64,000 nucleotides of DNA, taken from Paenibacillus sp. HB172176 (GTDB lineage Bacteria; Bacillota; Bacilli; Paenibacillales; Paenibacillaceae). How positions within the stretch are numbered: position 1 is the stretch's first letter; each line of letters starts with the position of its first letter. The notes under the pieces are model-generated. The model worked only from the letters and a program-made list of their open reading frames with translations. It did not search any database and had not been told where the DNA came from. A program made the position numbers and the translations under genes. The DNA is taken from positions 248,001 through 312,000 of the forward strand of contig NZ_JAATHD010000003.1 of NCBI RefSeq assembly GCF_011947265.1. The letters run 5' to 3'. Below, in pieces: positions 54,049 to 63,420 of the stretch.

Positions 54049-55401
54049 ATGAAGAAGAGATACGCCATATGCGGAGTAAGCGGAAGAGCGCTCGGCATGT
54101 TCGCGAAGCCCATTCTGACGCTCTTCTCGGACACCTGCGAGCTGGTAGGACTGCTTGATCCCGATTCCGCGCGATTCGAATTGTTCCGGGAGAGATTCCC
54201 GGAGCATGCCGGGATCGCGATCTACGGAGAAGACGAATTTGACCGCATGGCGGCGGAAACGAAGCCCGATGTTATCATTACGGCGGGCCGCGATGACACG
54301 CATGCCCGCTATATCATCGCCGCGCTGCGTCATGATCTGGACGTCATCACGGAGAAGCCGATGGTGACGACCGGCAAAGACAGCCGCAACGTCCTCGACG
54401 CGGAGCGCGCGAGCAAAGGCAAGGTGACGGTGACGTTCAATTACCGCTACGCTCCGATTCATACGAGAATCAAGGAGCTTATTATGGAGGGCAAGCTTGG
54501 CCGCATCACGTCCATCGATCTGAACTGGTACCTCGACACGTATCACGGCTCGAGTTATTTCAAGAGATGGAATCGGGAGCGGGAGCTGTCCGGCGGTCTG
54601 TCGATTCATAAATGCACGCATCACTTCGATCTCGTCAATTGGTGGATCGATCAGAAGCCGCAGGAGGTGTTCGCCTACGGGGCGCTGAACTATTACGGGG
54701 CAGACGGCGAAGCGAATCCGAGCAGGAGAAACGGACGACATTGCATGACCTGCGCCGAGCGGGAAGCCTGCGATTATTATTCGCGATGGAACGCCCGAAG
54801 CAAGAACCGGCATGTGCCGGATGATCATTTGGAATCGCCGGATGCCGTGAAGCCCGCATCGTTTCCCTATTCGAATTATCGTCCCGACCGGTGCATCTTC
54901 GATTCCGACATCGAGATTGAGGATACCTATACGGCGACGGTGAGGTATGATCGCGGAGCGCTGCTCAGCTATTCGGTCAACTTCTCGCTGCCCTACGAGG
55001 GCTATCGTCTGGCCATCAACGGAACGAAAGGACGAATCGAGACGCTGGAATATCATATGCCCGGCCGGACGCCGTTCCCGACGCCCGTGCAGACCATCGA
55101 TTATTTCCCGTTGTTCGGCTCGAAGGAGACGATTCATGTCGTGCATCGAGAGGGCGGACATGGGGGCGGCGATCCTCTGCTGCTCGAGGATTTGTTCATG
55201 GGCGAGAGCCAGAGGAAGCCATACCGGGTTCTGTCCGGAGCGGAGGACGGAGCGTACTCTGTGGCGACGGGTGAGGCTGTATGGCGTTCCGTGAAGGAGC
55301 GCCGGCCGATCGAGATCGCCGAGGTGCTCGGCTATGCGCCTCCTCGGGAGCAGCGGGCGCCCGCAGCCGTTGCCTGCGCCCGGGAAGGAGGGAGAAGATG
55401 A
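54049..55401 (+). CDS. Gfo/Idh/MocA family oxidoreductase
   Basis: The NAD(P)-binding N-terminal domain reads YAICGVSGRALGMFAK (a variant GxxGxxG), with ITEKPMVTTG after the fifth strand, the usual EKP motif. The C-terminal alpha/beta domain has HKCTHHFDLVNWWI, where the catalytic His/Asp are expected. A Cys set in HCMTCAEREACDYY is unusual. Likely oxidises or isomerises a sugar or uronate freed from pectin. ATG 54049 with AAAGG upstream. Its stop overlaps the next gene's ATG (ATGA). Confidence 0.87.
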   Translation: MKKRYAICGVSGRALGMFAKPILTLFSDTCELVGLLDPDSARFELFRERFPEHAGIAIYGEDEFDRMAAETKPDVIITAGRDDTHARYIIAALRHDLDVITEKPMVTTGKDSRNVLDAERASKGKVTVTFNYRYAPIHTRIKELIMEGKLGRITSIDLNWYLDTYHGSSYFKRWNRERELSGGLSIHKCTHHFDLVNWWIDQKPQEVFAYGALNYYGADGEANPSRRNGRHCMTCAEREACDYYSRWNARSKNRHVPDDHLESPDAVKPASFPYSNYRPDRCIFDSDIEIEDTYTATVRYDRGALLSYSVNFSLPYEGYRLAINGTKGRIETLEYHMPGRTPFPTPVQTIDYFPLFGSKETIHVVHREGGHGGGDPLLLEDLFMGESQRKPYRVLSGAEDGAYSVATGEAVWRSVKERRPIEIAEVLGYAPPREQRAPAAVACAREGGRR

Positions 55402-57635
55402 CGATTCCATCTGGTCCGTACTTCGAGCGGGAAGAGAGCATGGCCGCAGCGGCGGGCATCGATAACATCCCCCGAGTGCTGGAGACAATCGCTCAGCGGT
55501 ACGTGGGTCAGCATCCGCCGCATGAACCCGTGTTCAGAGTAACGAGAGAGAGCGGCATTCGCAAGCTGCCCAATCATCTGTATGACATACCGGCAGACCG
55601 CCTTTTCCCCGACATGGCAGAGGGGCAATATGTTTACGCATGGGCGAAGCTGTGGGCGGAGGAGGCGCATGATTTCGTCTTTCATCTGCACGGCTCGGGG
55701 CCGATGAGGCTCTATCTGGGCGGCAAGAAGCGGTTCGGATCGGCGCCCAAACCGGCTTTGAGCGAATCTGTAGCCGCTGAAGGCGAAGCGGATGCGCCCC
55801 TTAAGCTGAAGCTGCGGCTTGAGCGCGGTTGGAATCACTTCGTACTGGAGCTTGGCAAGGCTGCCGGCGGAGATTGCGGCGCGCAATTCGGAACCGGAAG
55901 CCGCAAGAACAAGCCGCTGCATTTCCTCATTCCGTCGAGCGACCGCGAGGGAGAAGAGGGCTGGCTGTATACGGCCCCGCTGGACAGCCGGCTATCCCGT
56001 ATACCTTCCTGCGGCCAGCCGGAATCCGCAACCGGCGCGAAATGGCTGCCGAAGCGGGAGGAAGGAAGAGAGACTGGCCGATTGGAGCAGATATACGGCA
56101 GTCTCTCTGATCGCTTCGCATTCGCGTGGACTACGGTAGCGAACCGCGCTTCCACTCGCCAACGCATTACTTTGAAGGGCATCGCATATGGCGGGCTCTC
56201 CATCCGGCGGCAAGGGAAGGAGACGGTATTGGCGCGGGAAGGAGGTCCTTTCGCATTCGAATTCGAGGCGGAGCCGGGTCGTGAATCGCTCATCCTGCGC
56301 TGCAGCAGCGGATCGCAGGGTTGGGGCTTCCGTCTCGAGACTGTCGAGCCCGAATGCGCCGGAATTTCGCTGGAGGCGCCTGTTCGCGCAGCTGGCATGC
56401 GGGGCGAGTGGCTGTATCTGGGACCGTTCCATAATGATTACAAGGCAGATCCCCAATTGTATATGTCCATGGACGCTGTCGCGGAGAATGGAGAGGAACG
56501 CTTCTACTGGATGGCGGGGCCGGGCGAGCATGTCAGGCCGTTTCTGGAGAATGAGCTGTTTGGCCGCTGGAATTACCCGCTTGGCGTCACGCTTTTCGGA
56601 TTGCTCGAGACAAGCGGGCTGCTTAAGAGGGAGGATCTGGCGGACTATGTGGCGAGACATGTGGAATTCGCATCTTCCATGTACGGCTACTCGCTCTGGG
56701 ATCGCGAACGCTTTGGAGCGGCGGGGCTGAACAATCAATTGTCCGATATCGACAGCTTGGATGATTGCGGCTCTTTCGGGGCGCTTGCTATTCTTGCGGA
56801 TGGCTTGCGTCCGATCAAAGGCGTCTGCGATGTTTCTCATGCTATCGCCCGTTATATCATGGAGACGCAGGATCGCATGGAGGACGGCGCCTTGTATCGC
56901 CGGATCGGCGTTTCTCCGAGCATGCACAACACGATGTGGTGTGACGACATGTACATGAGCGTGCCGTTCCTGTGCCGCTATGCGGAGATGACAGGCGAAG
57001 CCTGTTACGTGGACGAGGCCTCGAGGCAGCTGCTGCTCTATAAGAAATATTTGTATATGCCGAGGCTGCGCATCATGTCCCATGTGTACGATGTGAGTCG
57101 CGGCGAGCCTTCTCGCACGGCTTGGGGAAGAGGAAACGGCTGGGTGTTCTTCTCGCTGGCTGCTCTTCTAAAGTCGCTGCAGACGACGCATAAGCATTAT
57201 AATGCCATACTCGCTTTCTACCGCGAGCTTGCGGAAGGCTATCTTCGCCTGCAGGGCGAGCATGGCTTATGGCATCAAGTGCTGACCGACTCGGAATCCT
57301 ACGAAGAGGCGTCGTGCACGTCGATGTTCATGTACGGCTTCGCGCTCGGCGTGCAGCATGGCTGGCTGGAGCAACCGGAGCGTTTCGCGGAGTCAGCCCA
57401 AGCGGGATGGCGCGGATTATGCGAGCGAGCGATTGATCGCAAGGGGAATTTATACGGCGTTTGCAAGGGCTCCAGCTGGTCTTACAGCCATATGTATTAC
57501 AAGCATGAGCTTGGCTGGAGCCTGAACGATACGCATGGCATCGGCATCGCGCTGCTGGCCGGCATCGAGACTTGCCGCATGCAGAAGCAGTTCGAATCCC
57601 ATTCAGGCTCCGCTGCGGCGAGCATTCAGGCATAG
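55398..57635 (+). CDS. GH105-like unsaturated uronyl hydrolase with large N-terminal domain
   Basis: The 745-residue protein has a C-terminal (alpha/alpha)6 barrel (about residues 400-735) of the GH88/GH105 type. It has MWCDDMYMSVPFLCRYAEMTG, where the Asp pair lies as in YteR, then GRGNGWVFFSLAALL and YEEASCTSMFMYGFALGV. About 380 preceding residues form a beta-rich region without a signal peptide, so the protein is cytoplasmic. Expected activity: removal of the unsaturated 4,5-uronyl residue from a lyase product. ATG 55398 has AAGGAGGG 7 bases upstream and overlaps the previous stop. Confidence 0.82.
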   Translation: MTIPSGPYFEREESMAAAAGIDNIPRVLETIAQRYVGQHPPHEPVFRVTRESGIRKLPNHLYDIPADRLFPDMAEGQYVYAWAKLWAEEAHDFVFHLHGSGPMRLYLGGKKRFGSAPKPALSESVAAEGEADAPLKLKLRLERGWNHFVLELGKAAGGDCGAQFGTGSRKNKPLHFLIPSSDREGEEGWLYTAPLDSRLSRIPSCGQPESATGAKWLPKREEGRETGRLEQIYGSLSDRFAFAWTTVANRASTRQRITLKGIAYGGLSIRRQGKETVLAREGGPFAFEFEAEPGRESLILRCSSGSQGWGFRLETVEPECAGISLEAPVRAAGMRGEWLYLGPFHNDYKADPQLYMSMDAVAENGEERFYWMAGPGEHVRPFLENELFGRWNYPLGVTLFGLLETSGLLKREDLADYVARHVEFASSMYGYSLWDRERFGAAGLNNQLSDIDSLDDCGSFGALAILADGLRPIKGVCDVSHAIARYIMETQDRMEDGALYRRIGVSPSMHNTMWCDDMYMSVPFLCRYAEMTGEACYVDEASRQLLLYKKYLYMPRLRIMSHVYDVSRGEPSRTAWGRGNGWVFFSLAALLKSLQTTHKHYNAILAFYRELAEGYLRLQGEHGLWHQVLTDSESYEEASCTSMFMYGFALGVQHGWLEQPERFAESAQAGWRGLCERAIDRKGNLYGVCKGSSWSYSHMYYKHELGWSLNDTHGIGIALLAGIETCRMQKQFESHSGSAAASIQA

Positions 57636-57697
57636 AGCCGGATGTGCCTCGCAGAACCCAACACGTTATAATGAGAAGAAATTAGGTATAAACGCGT

Positions 57698-57720
57698 GTT
57701 CAAAAGTGGACCTTTTGAAC
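57698..57720 (+). promoter_or_regulatory. Palindromic element ahead of the AraC-type regulator
   Basis: GTTCAAAAG pairs with CTTTTGAAC around TGGAC, 24 bases before the start codon. It may be a regulator site or an mRNA hairpin; the function is not shown. Confidence 0.5.
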
Positions 57721-57744
57721 AACCTCTATAAGGTGGGAAGTTCT

Positions 57745-60027
57745 GTGCTGACATCCGTCAAGAAATGGCTATTATTCAATTGGGCTCATACGCAAATAAG
57801 GCTGGTGCTGCTGCTGACGGTATCCGTTTTCTTCATCATATTGGCCGTCGGACTCACCTCATACTACACATCGAAGTCGGTGCTGCAGCAAGAGCTTGGC
57901 GATCTGCAGAGGCAGATGCTGTCTCTGAACATGGACGTCATCGACGAAGCGATCAAGGAAACGGATCAGGCCGCGATACAAGTGGCGCTTAGCGACAATA
58001 TCTATTGGTTTCTGACGAGCGAGAATCAGAATTCATATAAGGACATTACGGAGGCCTATCAATTATTTACAACGATTATCAATAATGCGGCATATATCAA
58101 AAGCATCTATGTCTACGATATCGAGAGGGACAGCTTTCTGGCGATTCCTCAGGGCTTCGCGTCGAACAGCGCAACCTTTGTCGATTCCGATTGGACGAAG
58201 GTAGCTTCCGAATTCGGTGACAAATCCATGATCGTGAAGAAGCGGGAGCTTACTCCTGGCGCGGGGACTTACGGCTCTGATATCACCTTGTTTCGCCAAA
58301 TCAAGATTCAAGGAGAAGTGAAGGGAATCGTGGCAATCAATATATTGGATGAAGCGTTGTTCGCCAAGCTGAACCCGCCGGTCATGAACAATTTGAATCG
58401 GATGAGGTATATCGTCGACGAACAGGACCAAATCTTGTATTCCGTTGCCAACTATGATTTCGATGAGGAGGCCGTAGGGCTTGCTCTCGACGAAATGAAA
58501 GCGGACGGACGAGGAGATATGTCGTTCCGCAACAAGCAGCTATTGATTAATCAGCTGCAGTCTCCGATCGCGGGCTGGAGATTCATCTCCATCGTCGAGC
58601 AGGACAGCATGCTTGCGCATACGAAGCACATCGCTCAGGTGGTGTTCCTTGTATCGATCGCTGCGCTTATGCTCGGAGGAGCGGTTATCTATTATATCAA
58701 CTCCAAGGCGCTGCGTCCGGTTCGGAGATTGAAGCAGCTGTTCGGCACATTCGCGAGAAAGTCGGGAGAGAATGACAAGATTGATTTGGAAAGCATCGCA
58801 GGAGAGCTTCTCGGCAAGCACGCGCATTTGTCCCATCTCGTTCGTGAGACGTTATCCGAGGCTTCTTCAAAGCTCATCATCGATATCGAGAAAGGAAATA
58901 TAAGCAGCAGACGAGATATACAGGACAAATGGCAACGTTATTTTCCCGATTGGACCGAAGCTCCGATCACGGTATGCATGCTCTCTATTGATCGTTATGA
59001 GGAGTGGGCCCGCAGTCTGTCGGGCAGCGATTATTCTTTGTTGAAATTCGCGCTCGCGAATATCGCGACCGAGCTCCTGGCGGAGGATTGGCGCATTGCC
59101 TGCGCTGATTTCGGCAGAGACAAGATGGCGATGCTGATGCAGCCTAGAGGGGATGGCAGGCAAGCGAAGCAGAAGCTGGAAGAGGCGGTCGAGCAGGTGC
59201 CGGCGTTTCTGAAGTTCACCGTGTCCGCCGGTATCAGCCAGCCGTTCAAGGATGTCGCGAGAATGAAGAAGGCGATGCTTGAGGCGGATAATGCCCTAAT
59301 GTACCGATTGTATCGGGGGTACGGCCAGGTGATTCTGTTCCAGGAGGTATCCCAGCATGAAGCGGGGGAGCGTCGGCTTGATGAAATGCCAACTCTCGAG
59401 AGCATCATTCAAGCTATTGAATCTGGCAATGGACGAGACGCCGAAGAAGCGATCGCGAAGGTGCTGGAGAGTATTCGAGAGCAGAACTGGTATCCCTCGG
59501 AAGCGCTTCAGTTCTTGCATGAAGCGACGCTCCGAATCTATGAGCTGTGCTCGGACGAGGAGCAAGCCGGCAATTCGGCGATGGAACGGTACGAAACGCT
59601 GCATTGGAAGGATATCGAGTTCGGGCTGGTCGAGCTTGTCAAGCCGCTTGCGGAGCGTTACGGCCAGTTGATCGAAAGCAAGGATTTCGTCTTGTGCCAT
59701 CGCATGATCGAGTATATGAAGCAGCGACTCGGCGACCCGATCGGCATTCCCGAAATTTCGGAAGAGGCGGGCATCAGCAGCAGCCTTGCAAGCCAGATTT
59801 TCAAGCAGGAGACGGGGGAGACGATCTACAATTATTTGACCAATCTGCGCATGGAACGGGCGGCCGAGCTGCTCGTCAAGACGGATGATCGCTTGGCGGA
59901 CATTGCGGAGATGGTCGGCTATCAGCATGAGAACAGCTTTATACGAACCTTCCGCAAGGTGAAGGAGATTACGCCCGGCAAGTATCGGGATATGATGAGA
60001 ACCCGGATGGATGCTTCAATCGAATAA
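57745..60027 (+). CDS. Membrane-bound AraC-type regulator with Cache-like sensor
   Basis: The 760-residue protein has a first membrane helix (about residues 20-42), an extracellular Cache/sensor region (about 45-290) and a second helix (about 300-322). A cytoplasmic part follows: a middle region like a degenerate GGDEF/response-regulator linker (about 400-520) and a C-terminal AraC double helix-turn-helix (about 660-755; IPEISEEAGISSSLASQIFKQETG and LADIAEMVGYQHENSFIRTFRKV). It senses an extracellular sugar and activates pectin genes, as YesN/YtdP-type proteins do. The GTG 57745 has AGGTGG 8 bases upstream. Confidence 0.85.
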   Translation: MLTSVKKWLLFNWAHTQIRLVLLLTVSVFFIILAVGLTSYYTSKSVLQQELGDLQRQMLSLNMDVIDEAIKETDQAAIQVALSDNIYWFLTSENQNSYKDITEAYQLFTTIINNAAYIKSIYVYDIERDSFLAIPQGFASNSATFVDSDWTKVASEFGDKSMIVKKRELTPGAGTYGSDITLFRQIKIQGEVKGIVAINILDEALFAKLNPPVMNNLNRMRYIVDEQDQILYSVANYDFDEEAVGLALDEMKADGRGDMSFRNKQLLINQLQSPIAGWRFISIVEQDSMLAHTKHIAQVVFLVSIAALMLGGAVIYYINSKALRPVRRLKQLFGTFARKSGENDKIDLESIAGELLGKHAHLSHLVRETLSEASSKLIIDIEKGNISSRRDIQDKWQRYFPDWTEAPITVCMLSIDRYEEWARSLSGSDYSLLKFALANIATELLAEDWRIACADFGRDKMAMLMQPRGDGRQAKQKLEEAVEQVPAFLKFTVSAGISQPFKDVARMKKAMLEADNALMYRLYRGYGQVILFQEVSQHEAGERRLDEMPTLESIIQAIESGNGRDAEEAIAKVLESIREQNWYPSEALQFLHEATLRIYELCSDEEQAGNSAMERYETLHWKDIEFGLVELVKPLAERYGQLIESKDFVLCHRMIEYMKQRLGDPIGIPEISEEAGISSSLASQIFKQETGETIYNYLTNLRMERAAELLVKTDDRLADIAEMVGYQHENSFIRTFRKVKEITPGKYRDMMRTRMDASIE

Positions 60028-60069
60028 GCGGATCCGGCATCCTCCGGGAAGCCAGAAGGAGGAGCAGCA

Positions 60070-62148
60070 ATGAACAGACAAGAGATCGTCATGCGGCATC
60101 AACCGGAATTGACAAAATGGGATTTGCAATCCCCATTCTCGGTCGGGAACGGGGAATTTGCCTTCAGCGCCGATATTACGGGGCTGCAAAGCTTTCCGGA
60201 GCTATACGAAGTGCCTCTGGGCACGCAGTCCAATTGGGGATGGCATTTCTCTTACGGACATGAGCGTTTCACGGAAGAGGATGTGGAGCTCCAAATGTTC
60301 GACACGCATGGACGAGAGGTCGGCTATCCGATGAAGCCGGGCGGTAAGCCGAAGGCGTATCACTGGCTCCGGCAAAATCCGCATCGCTTGCAACTCGGCC
60401 GCGTTTCGTTCCGCTTGCTTAAGGAAAACGGCGAGGAAGCGAAGCTGCAGGACCTTAGGGATATCCGCCAAACGTTGAACCTGTGGACGGGCGTGCTGTC
60501 GAGCGAATTCACCCTGCAGGGCGAAGCAGTGAAGGTGACAACCGCCTGCCATGGAGAGAAGGACATGATCGGTGTGGAGGTGAAGTCGCGGCTGATAGGC
60601 CAAGGCAGGCTGGAGGCGTTTATTCGCTTTCCTGCGCCGGACATGACGAATAATGCTTGGGCGAAGTCGGTCTTCCCGGATTACGGCAATGACGCCAGGC
60701 ATGAGACAACGCTGCTGGAATCGGGGGAGAATCGGGCGCTTTTCGGGAGAACGATGGATGAGGACGGCTATCGCGCGGCATGGTCCTGGTCTGCCGGACG
60801 CTTGGAGCGAACCGGCGCGCATGAATTCACGCTGCAACCGGCCGCTGCTTCTGACGAGCTGAGCTTCTCAGTAGGCTTTGCTCCCGGGCAGCCGGAGACG
60901 GCCAACGTCGAAGAGGTCATCGCGACGAGCGGGCGGCGCTGGGCGTCCTTCTGGATGAAGGGAGCGGCCGTCGATTTCGCTGGAAGCTCGGATCCAAGGG
61001 CGCATGAGCTGGAACGCCGCATCGTCTTATCCCAATTCTTGTGCGCGATGCACAGCGGCGGCTCGATTCCTCCGCAGGAGACCGGGCTGATGTACAACAG
61101 CTGGTTTGGCAAGGCGCATCTCGAGATGCACTGGTGGCATGCTTCGCATTTCCCGTTATGGGGGCGCGAAGAACTGCTCTTGAACAGTATGGATTGGTAC
61201 ACGGAAATTTTGCCGGTTGCTCGGGAACTGGCGTCATCACAAGGCTACGAAGGCGCGCGCTGGCCCAAGATGGTCGGCTTCGACGGCAAGCCGTGTCCTT
61301 CGCCGGTCGCTCCGGGCCTGATCTGGCAGCAGCCGCATCCGATCGCGCTCGCGGAGCTGCTGTATCTGTCGAATCAGTCGCAGGCGATGCTGGAGCGCTT
61401 CCGCTCGGTCGTGTACGAATCGGCGGATTTCATGGTATCGTTCGCTCATTGGAACGAAGAGACGGGCTGCTTCGATTTGGGTCCGCCGCTTATTCCGGCG
61501 CAGGAATGCCATCGTCTTCAGGACAGTAAAAATCCGCCGTACGAGGTGGAGTATTGGAAGCAGGGGCTGGAGACGGCTGTTCGCTGGGCAGAGCGTTTAG
61601 GTGAGAAGCCAAACCCCGAGTGGGTGCGGGTAGCGGGAGCGATGGCTCCTCTGCCGGAGAAGGGCGGCGTCTATCTGGCCCATGAGCGATGCGAGGACAC
61701 GTTCACAGAGAAGAATCACGACCATCCCTCGATGCTCGGAGCGCTGGGGCTGCTGCCCGGCACGCTTGTCGACCGCGAGACGATGCTGAACACGCTGCTG
61801 AAGGTGAAGGAGTGCTGGGACTGGGATTCGGCGTGGGGCTGGGATTTTCCGATGTGTGCGATGGCGGCAGCCCGACTGAACGAGCCCGATCTCGCGGTCG
61901 ACTTCCTGCTGCTGGACGCGACCAAAAACACGTATTTGACGAATGGCCACAACTATCAACGTCCCGGCTTGTCGGCTTATCTGCCCGGCAACGGCGGTCT
62001 TCTGACGGCGGTGGCGATGATGGCTGCCGGCTGGCAGGGAGCGGCAATCAGGAACGGCGAGCGCGATTCGTCCCTTCCCGAGAATCCGGGATTTCCGCAG
62101 GACGGGAGCTGGAAGATTCGGTGGGAAGGGCTTAAGTCGTGGATGTAG
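60070..62148 (+). CDS. Six-hairpin glycosidase-like protein ((alpha/alpha)6 barrel)
   Basis: The 692-residue protein has an N-terminal beta-sandwich (about residues 1-290), then an alpha-helical barrel with HLEMHWWHASHFPLWGREELLL, ARWPKMVGFDGKPCPSPVAPGLIWQQPH and SAWGWDFPMCAMAAARL. The fold resembles GH65/GH95-type enzymes. No signal peptide is seen, so it acts in the cytoplasm. Family and substrate are not certain; the context suggests an alpha-linked rhamnose or galactose side chain of pectin. ATG 60070 with AGGAGGAG upstream. Confidence 0.72.
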   Translation: MNRQEIVMRHQPELTKWDLQSPFSVGNGEFAFSADITGLQSFPELYEVPLGTQSNWGWHFSYGHERFTEEDVELQMFDTHGREVGYPMKPGGKPKAYHWLRQNPHRLQLGRVSFRLLKENGEEAKLQDLRDIRQTLNLWTGVLSSEFTLQGEAVKVTTACHGEKDMIGVEVKSRLIGQGRLEAFIRFPAPDMTNNAWAKSVFPDYGNDARHETTLLESGENRALFGRTMDEDGYRAAWSWSAGRLERTGAHEFTLQPAAASDELSFSVGFAPGQPETANVEEVIATSGRRWASFWMKGAAVDFAGSSDPRAHELERRIVLSQFLCAMHSGGSIPPQETGLMYNSWFGKAHLEMHWWHASHFPLWGREELLLNSMDWYTEILPVARELASSQGYEGARWPKMVGFDGKPCPSPVAPGLIWQQPHPIALAELLYLSNQSQAMLERFRSVVYESADFMVSFAHWNEETGCFDLGPPLIPAQECHRLQDSKNPPYEVEYWKQGLETAVRWAERLGEKPNPEWVRVAGAMAPLPEKGGVYLAHERCEDTFTEKNHDHPSMLGALGLLPGTLVDRETMLNTLLKVKECWDWDSAWGWDFPMCAMAAARLNEPDLAVDFLLLDATKNTYLTNGHNYQRPGLSAYLPGNGGLLTAVAMMAAGWQGAAIRNGERDSSLPENPGFPQDGSWKIRWEGLKSWM

Positions 62149-62255
62149 ACGGCGCGGCGTTTGAGTTGGCGACGGAGAACGGCTGTATCGTCATTCGAGG
62201 CGCCTGCAAGAACGAGTTGGATGCAGGGAACGATGGAACCTGGGAGGGAAATCGC

Positions 62256-63407
62256 ATGACAATCGGCAAGAACAAGGGGAGACGCTGGCCTTCGGAGCGC
62301 AAGAAATCCGTGGACAGGCTGACGGGACTCACCGTGACGCAGTTGACGGATTACAAGGCTCACAGCCATCATTTATATTTTACGGAGAACGGTTGGTACG
62401 ATAATGAACGGCGGCTGCTCTTCATCTCCGATAGGGAGAACAGCGCGAATTTGTACAGCATGGATATGGAGAGCGGAGAGATGACGCAGTTGACCGATTA
62501 CGCGGCGAATGATCAACTGGATGCTTCCCTGCTTCCGGATGGAAGCGCGGCGTTCGTGAAGCTGGGAAGCAAGCTGATTCGGCTTGATCTCGGTACGCTG
62601 GAGGAACGGTTGATCTACGAAGCGCCGGCGGGCTATAAGCTTGGCAATGCCAGCGCGACCGCGGATAGCCTGCATGTGCTGACCTGCGTGCAGGAGGATC
62701 TGTCGCATCGCATCCGGCTCGATCTCGGCAATGGCTATGTGGGGCATCGAGAGCTGATGGAGGCCGCGCCGCACAGCATGATCGTTCGAATCGACGCGAA
62801 GGGCGGCGGACACGAGAAGGTGTATGAGGCGAACAAATTCATCACGCACATTAACGCTTCTGTGACGGAGCCATGGCTGATGACCTTCTGTCATGAAGGA
62901 CCGTGGCATTTGGTCGATCATCGCATTTGGGGACTGGATTTGCGCACCGGCGAGGCTTGGAGGATAAGAGAACGGCTCGAGGAGGGCGAGAAGGTCGGCC
63001 ATGAGTTTTTTTTCCCGGACGGTCTCACGATCGGGTATCACGGCTTTCGCGCGGACGGGACCAATTTCTTCGGCAGCATCCGTTACGACAATTCCGGTAT
63101 GGAGGAAACGGAATTCGGCTTCGATACCTGGCACGGCTACGCGGATGGGCATGGTCAGGCGGTTGTCGACGGCAAGGGGCCGGTCAAGAGTCTCAGTCTG
63201 TGGCGCAAGCGGGATGGGAAATACGAGGGGCCTCGCATGCTGTGCGAGCTTCGCTGCAGCTTTCATTCGCAGAAGGTGCATGCCCATCCCCGCTTCGACG
63301 CGGAGGGCAAGCGCTTATTGTTCACGAGCGACAAGAACGGCTATGGCAATTTGTATCTGATCGATATTCCGGAGCCATTCGACGCGCTGCCGGTATTTCA
63401 GCCATAA
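62256..63407 (+). CDS. PL22-like oligogalacturonate lyase
   Basis: The 383-residue seven-bladed beta-propeller protein opens with RRWPSERKKSVDRLTGLTVTQLTDYKAHSHHLYFTENG, the PL22 signature. It also has CHEGPWHLVDHRIW, VGHEFFFPDGLTIGYHG and HPRFDAEGKRLLFTSDKNGYGNLYLIDI. It cleaves short unsaturated oligogalacturonides inside the cell, using a metal held by His residues. ATG 62256 has GGGAGGG upstream. An in-frame GTG at 62139 would add 39 residues not found in the family. Confidence 0.85.
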   Translation: MTIGKNKGRRWPSERKKSVDRLTGLTVTQLTDYKAHSHHLYFTENGWYDNERRLLFISDRENSANLYSMDMESGEMTQLTDYAANDQLDASLLPDGSAAFVKLGSKLIRLDLGTLEERLIYEAPAGYKLGNASATADSLHVLTCVQEDLSHRIRLDLGNGYVGHRELMEAAPHSMIVRIDAKGGGHEKVYEANKFITHINASVTEPWLMTFCHEGPWHLVDHRIWGLDLRTGEAWRIRERLEEGEKVGHEFFFPDGLTIGYHGFRADGTNFFGSIRYDNSGMEETEFGFDTWHGYADGHGQAVVDGKGPVKSLSLWRKRDGKYEGPRMLCELRCSFHSQKVHAHPRFDAEGKRLLFTSDKNGYGNLYLIDIPEPFDALPVFQP

Positions 63408-63420
63408 GGAGGACGAGGAG

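Noticed and set aside
62139..62255. 39-residue extension of the PL22-like protein
   Set aside because: It has a possible GTG start but no family match; ATG 62256 fits the usual N-terminus.
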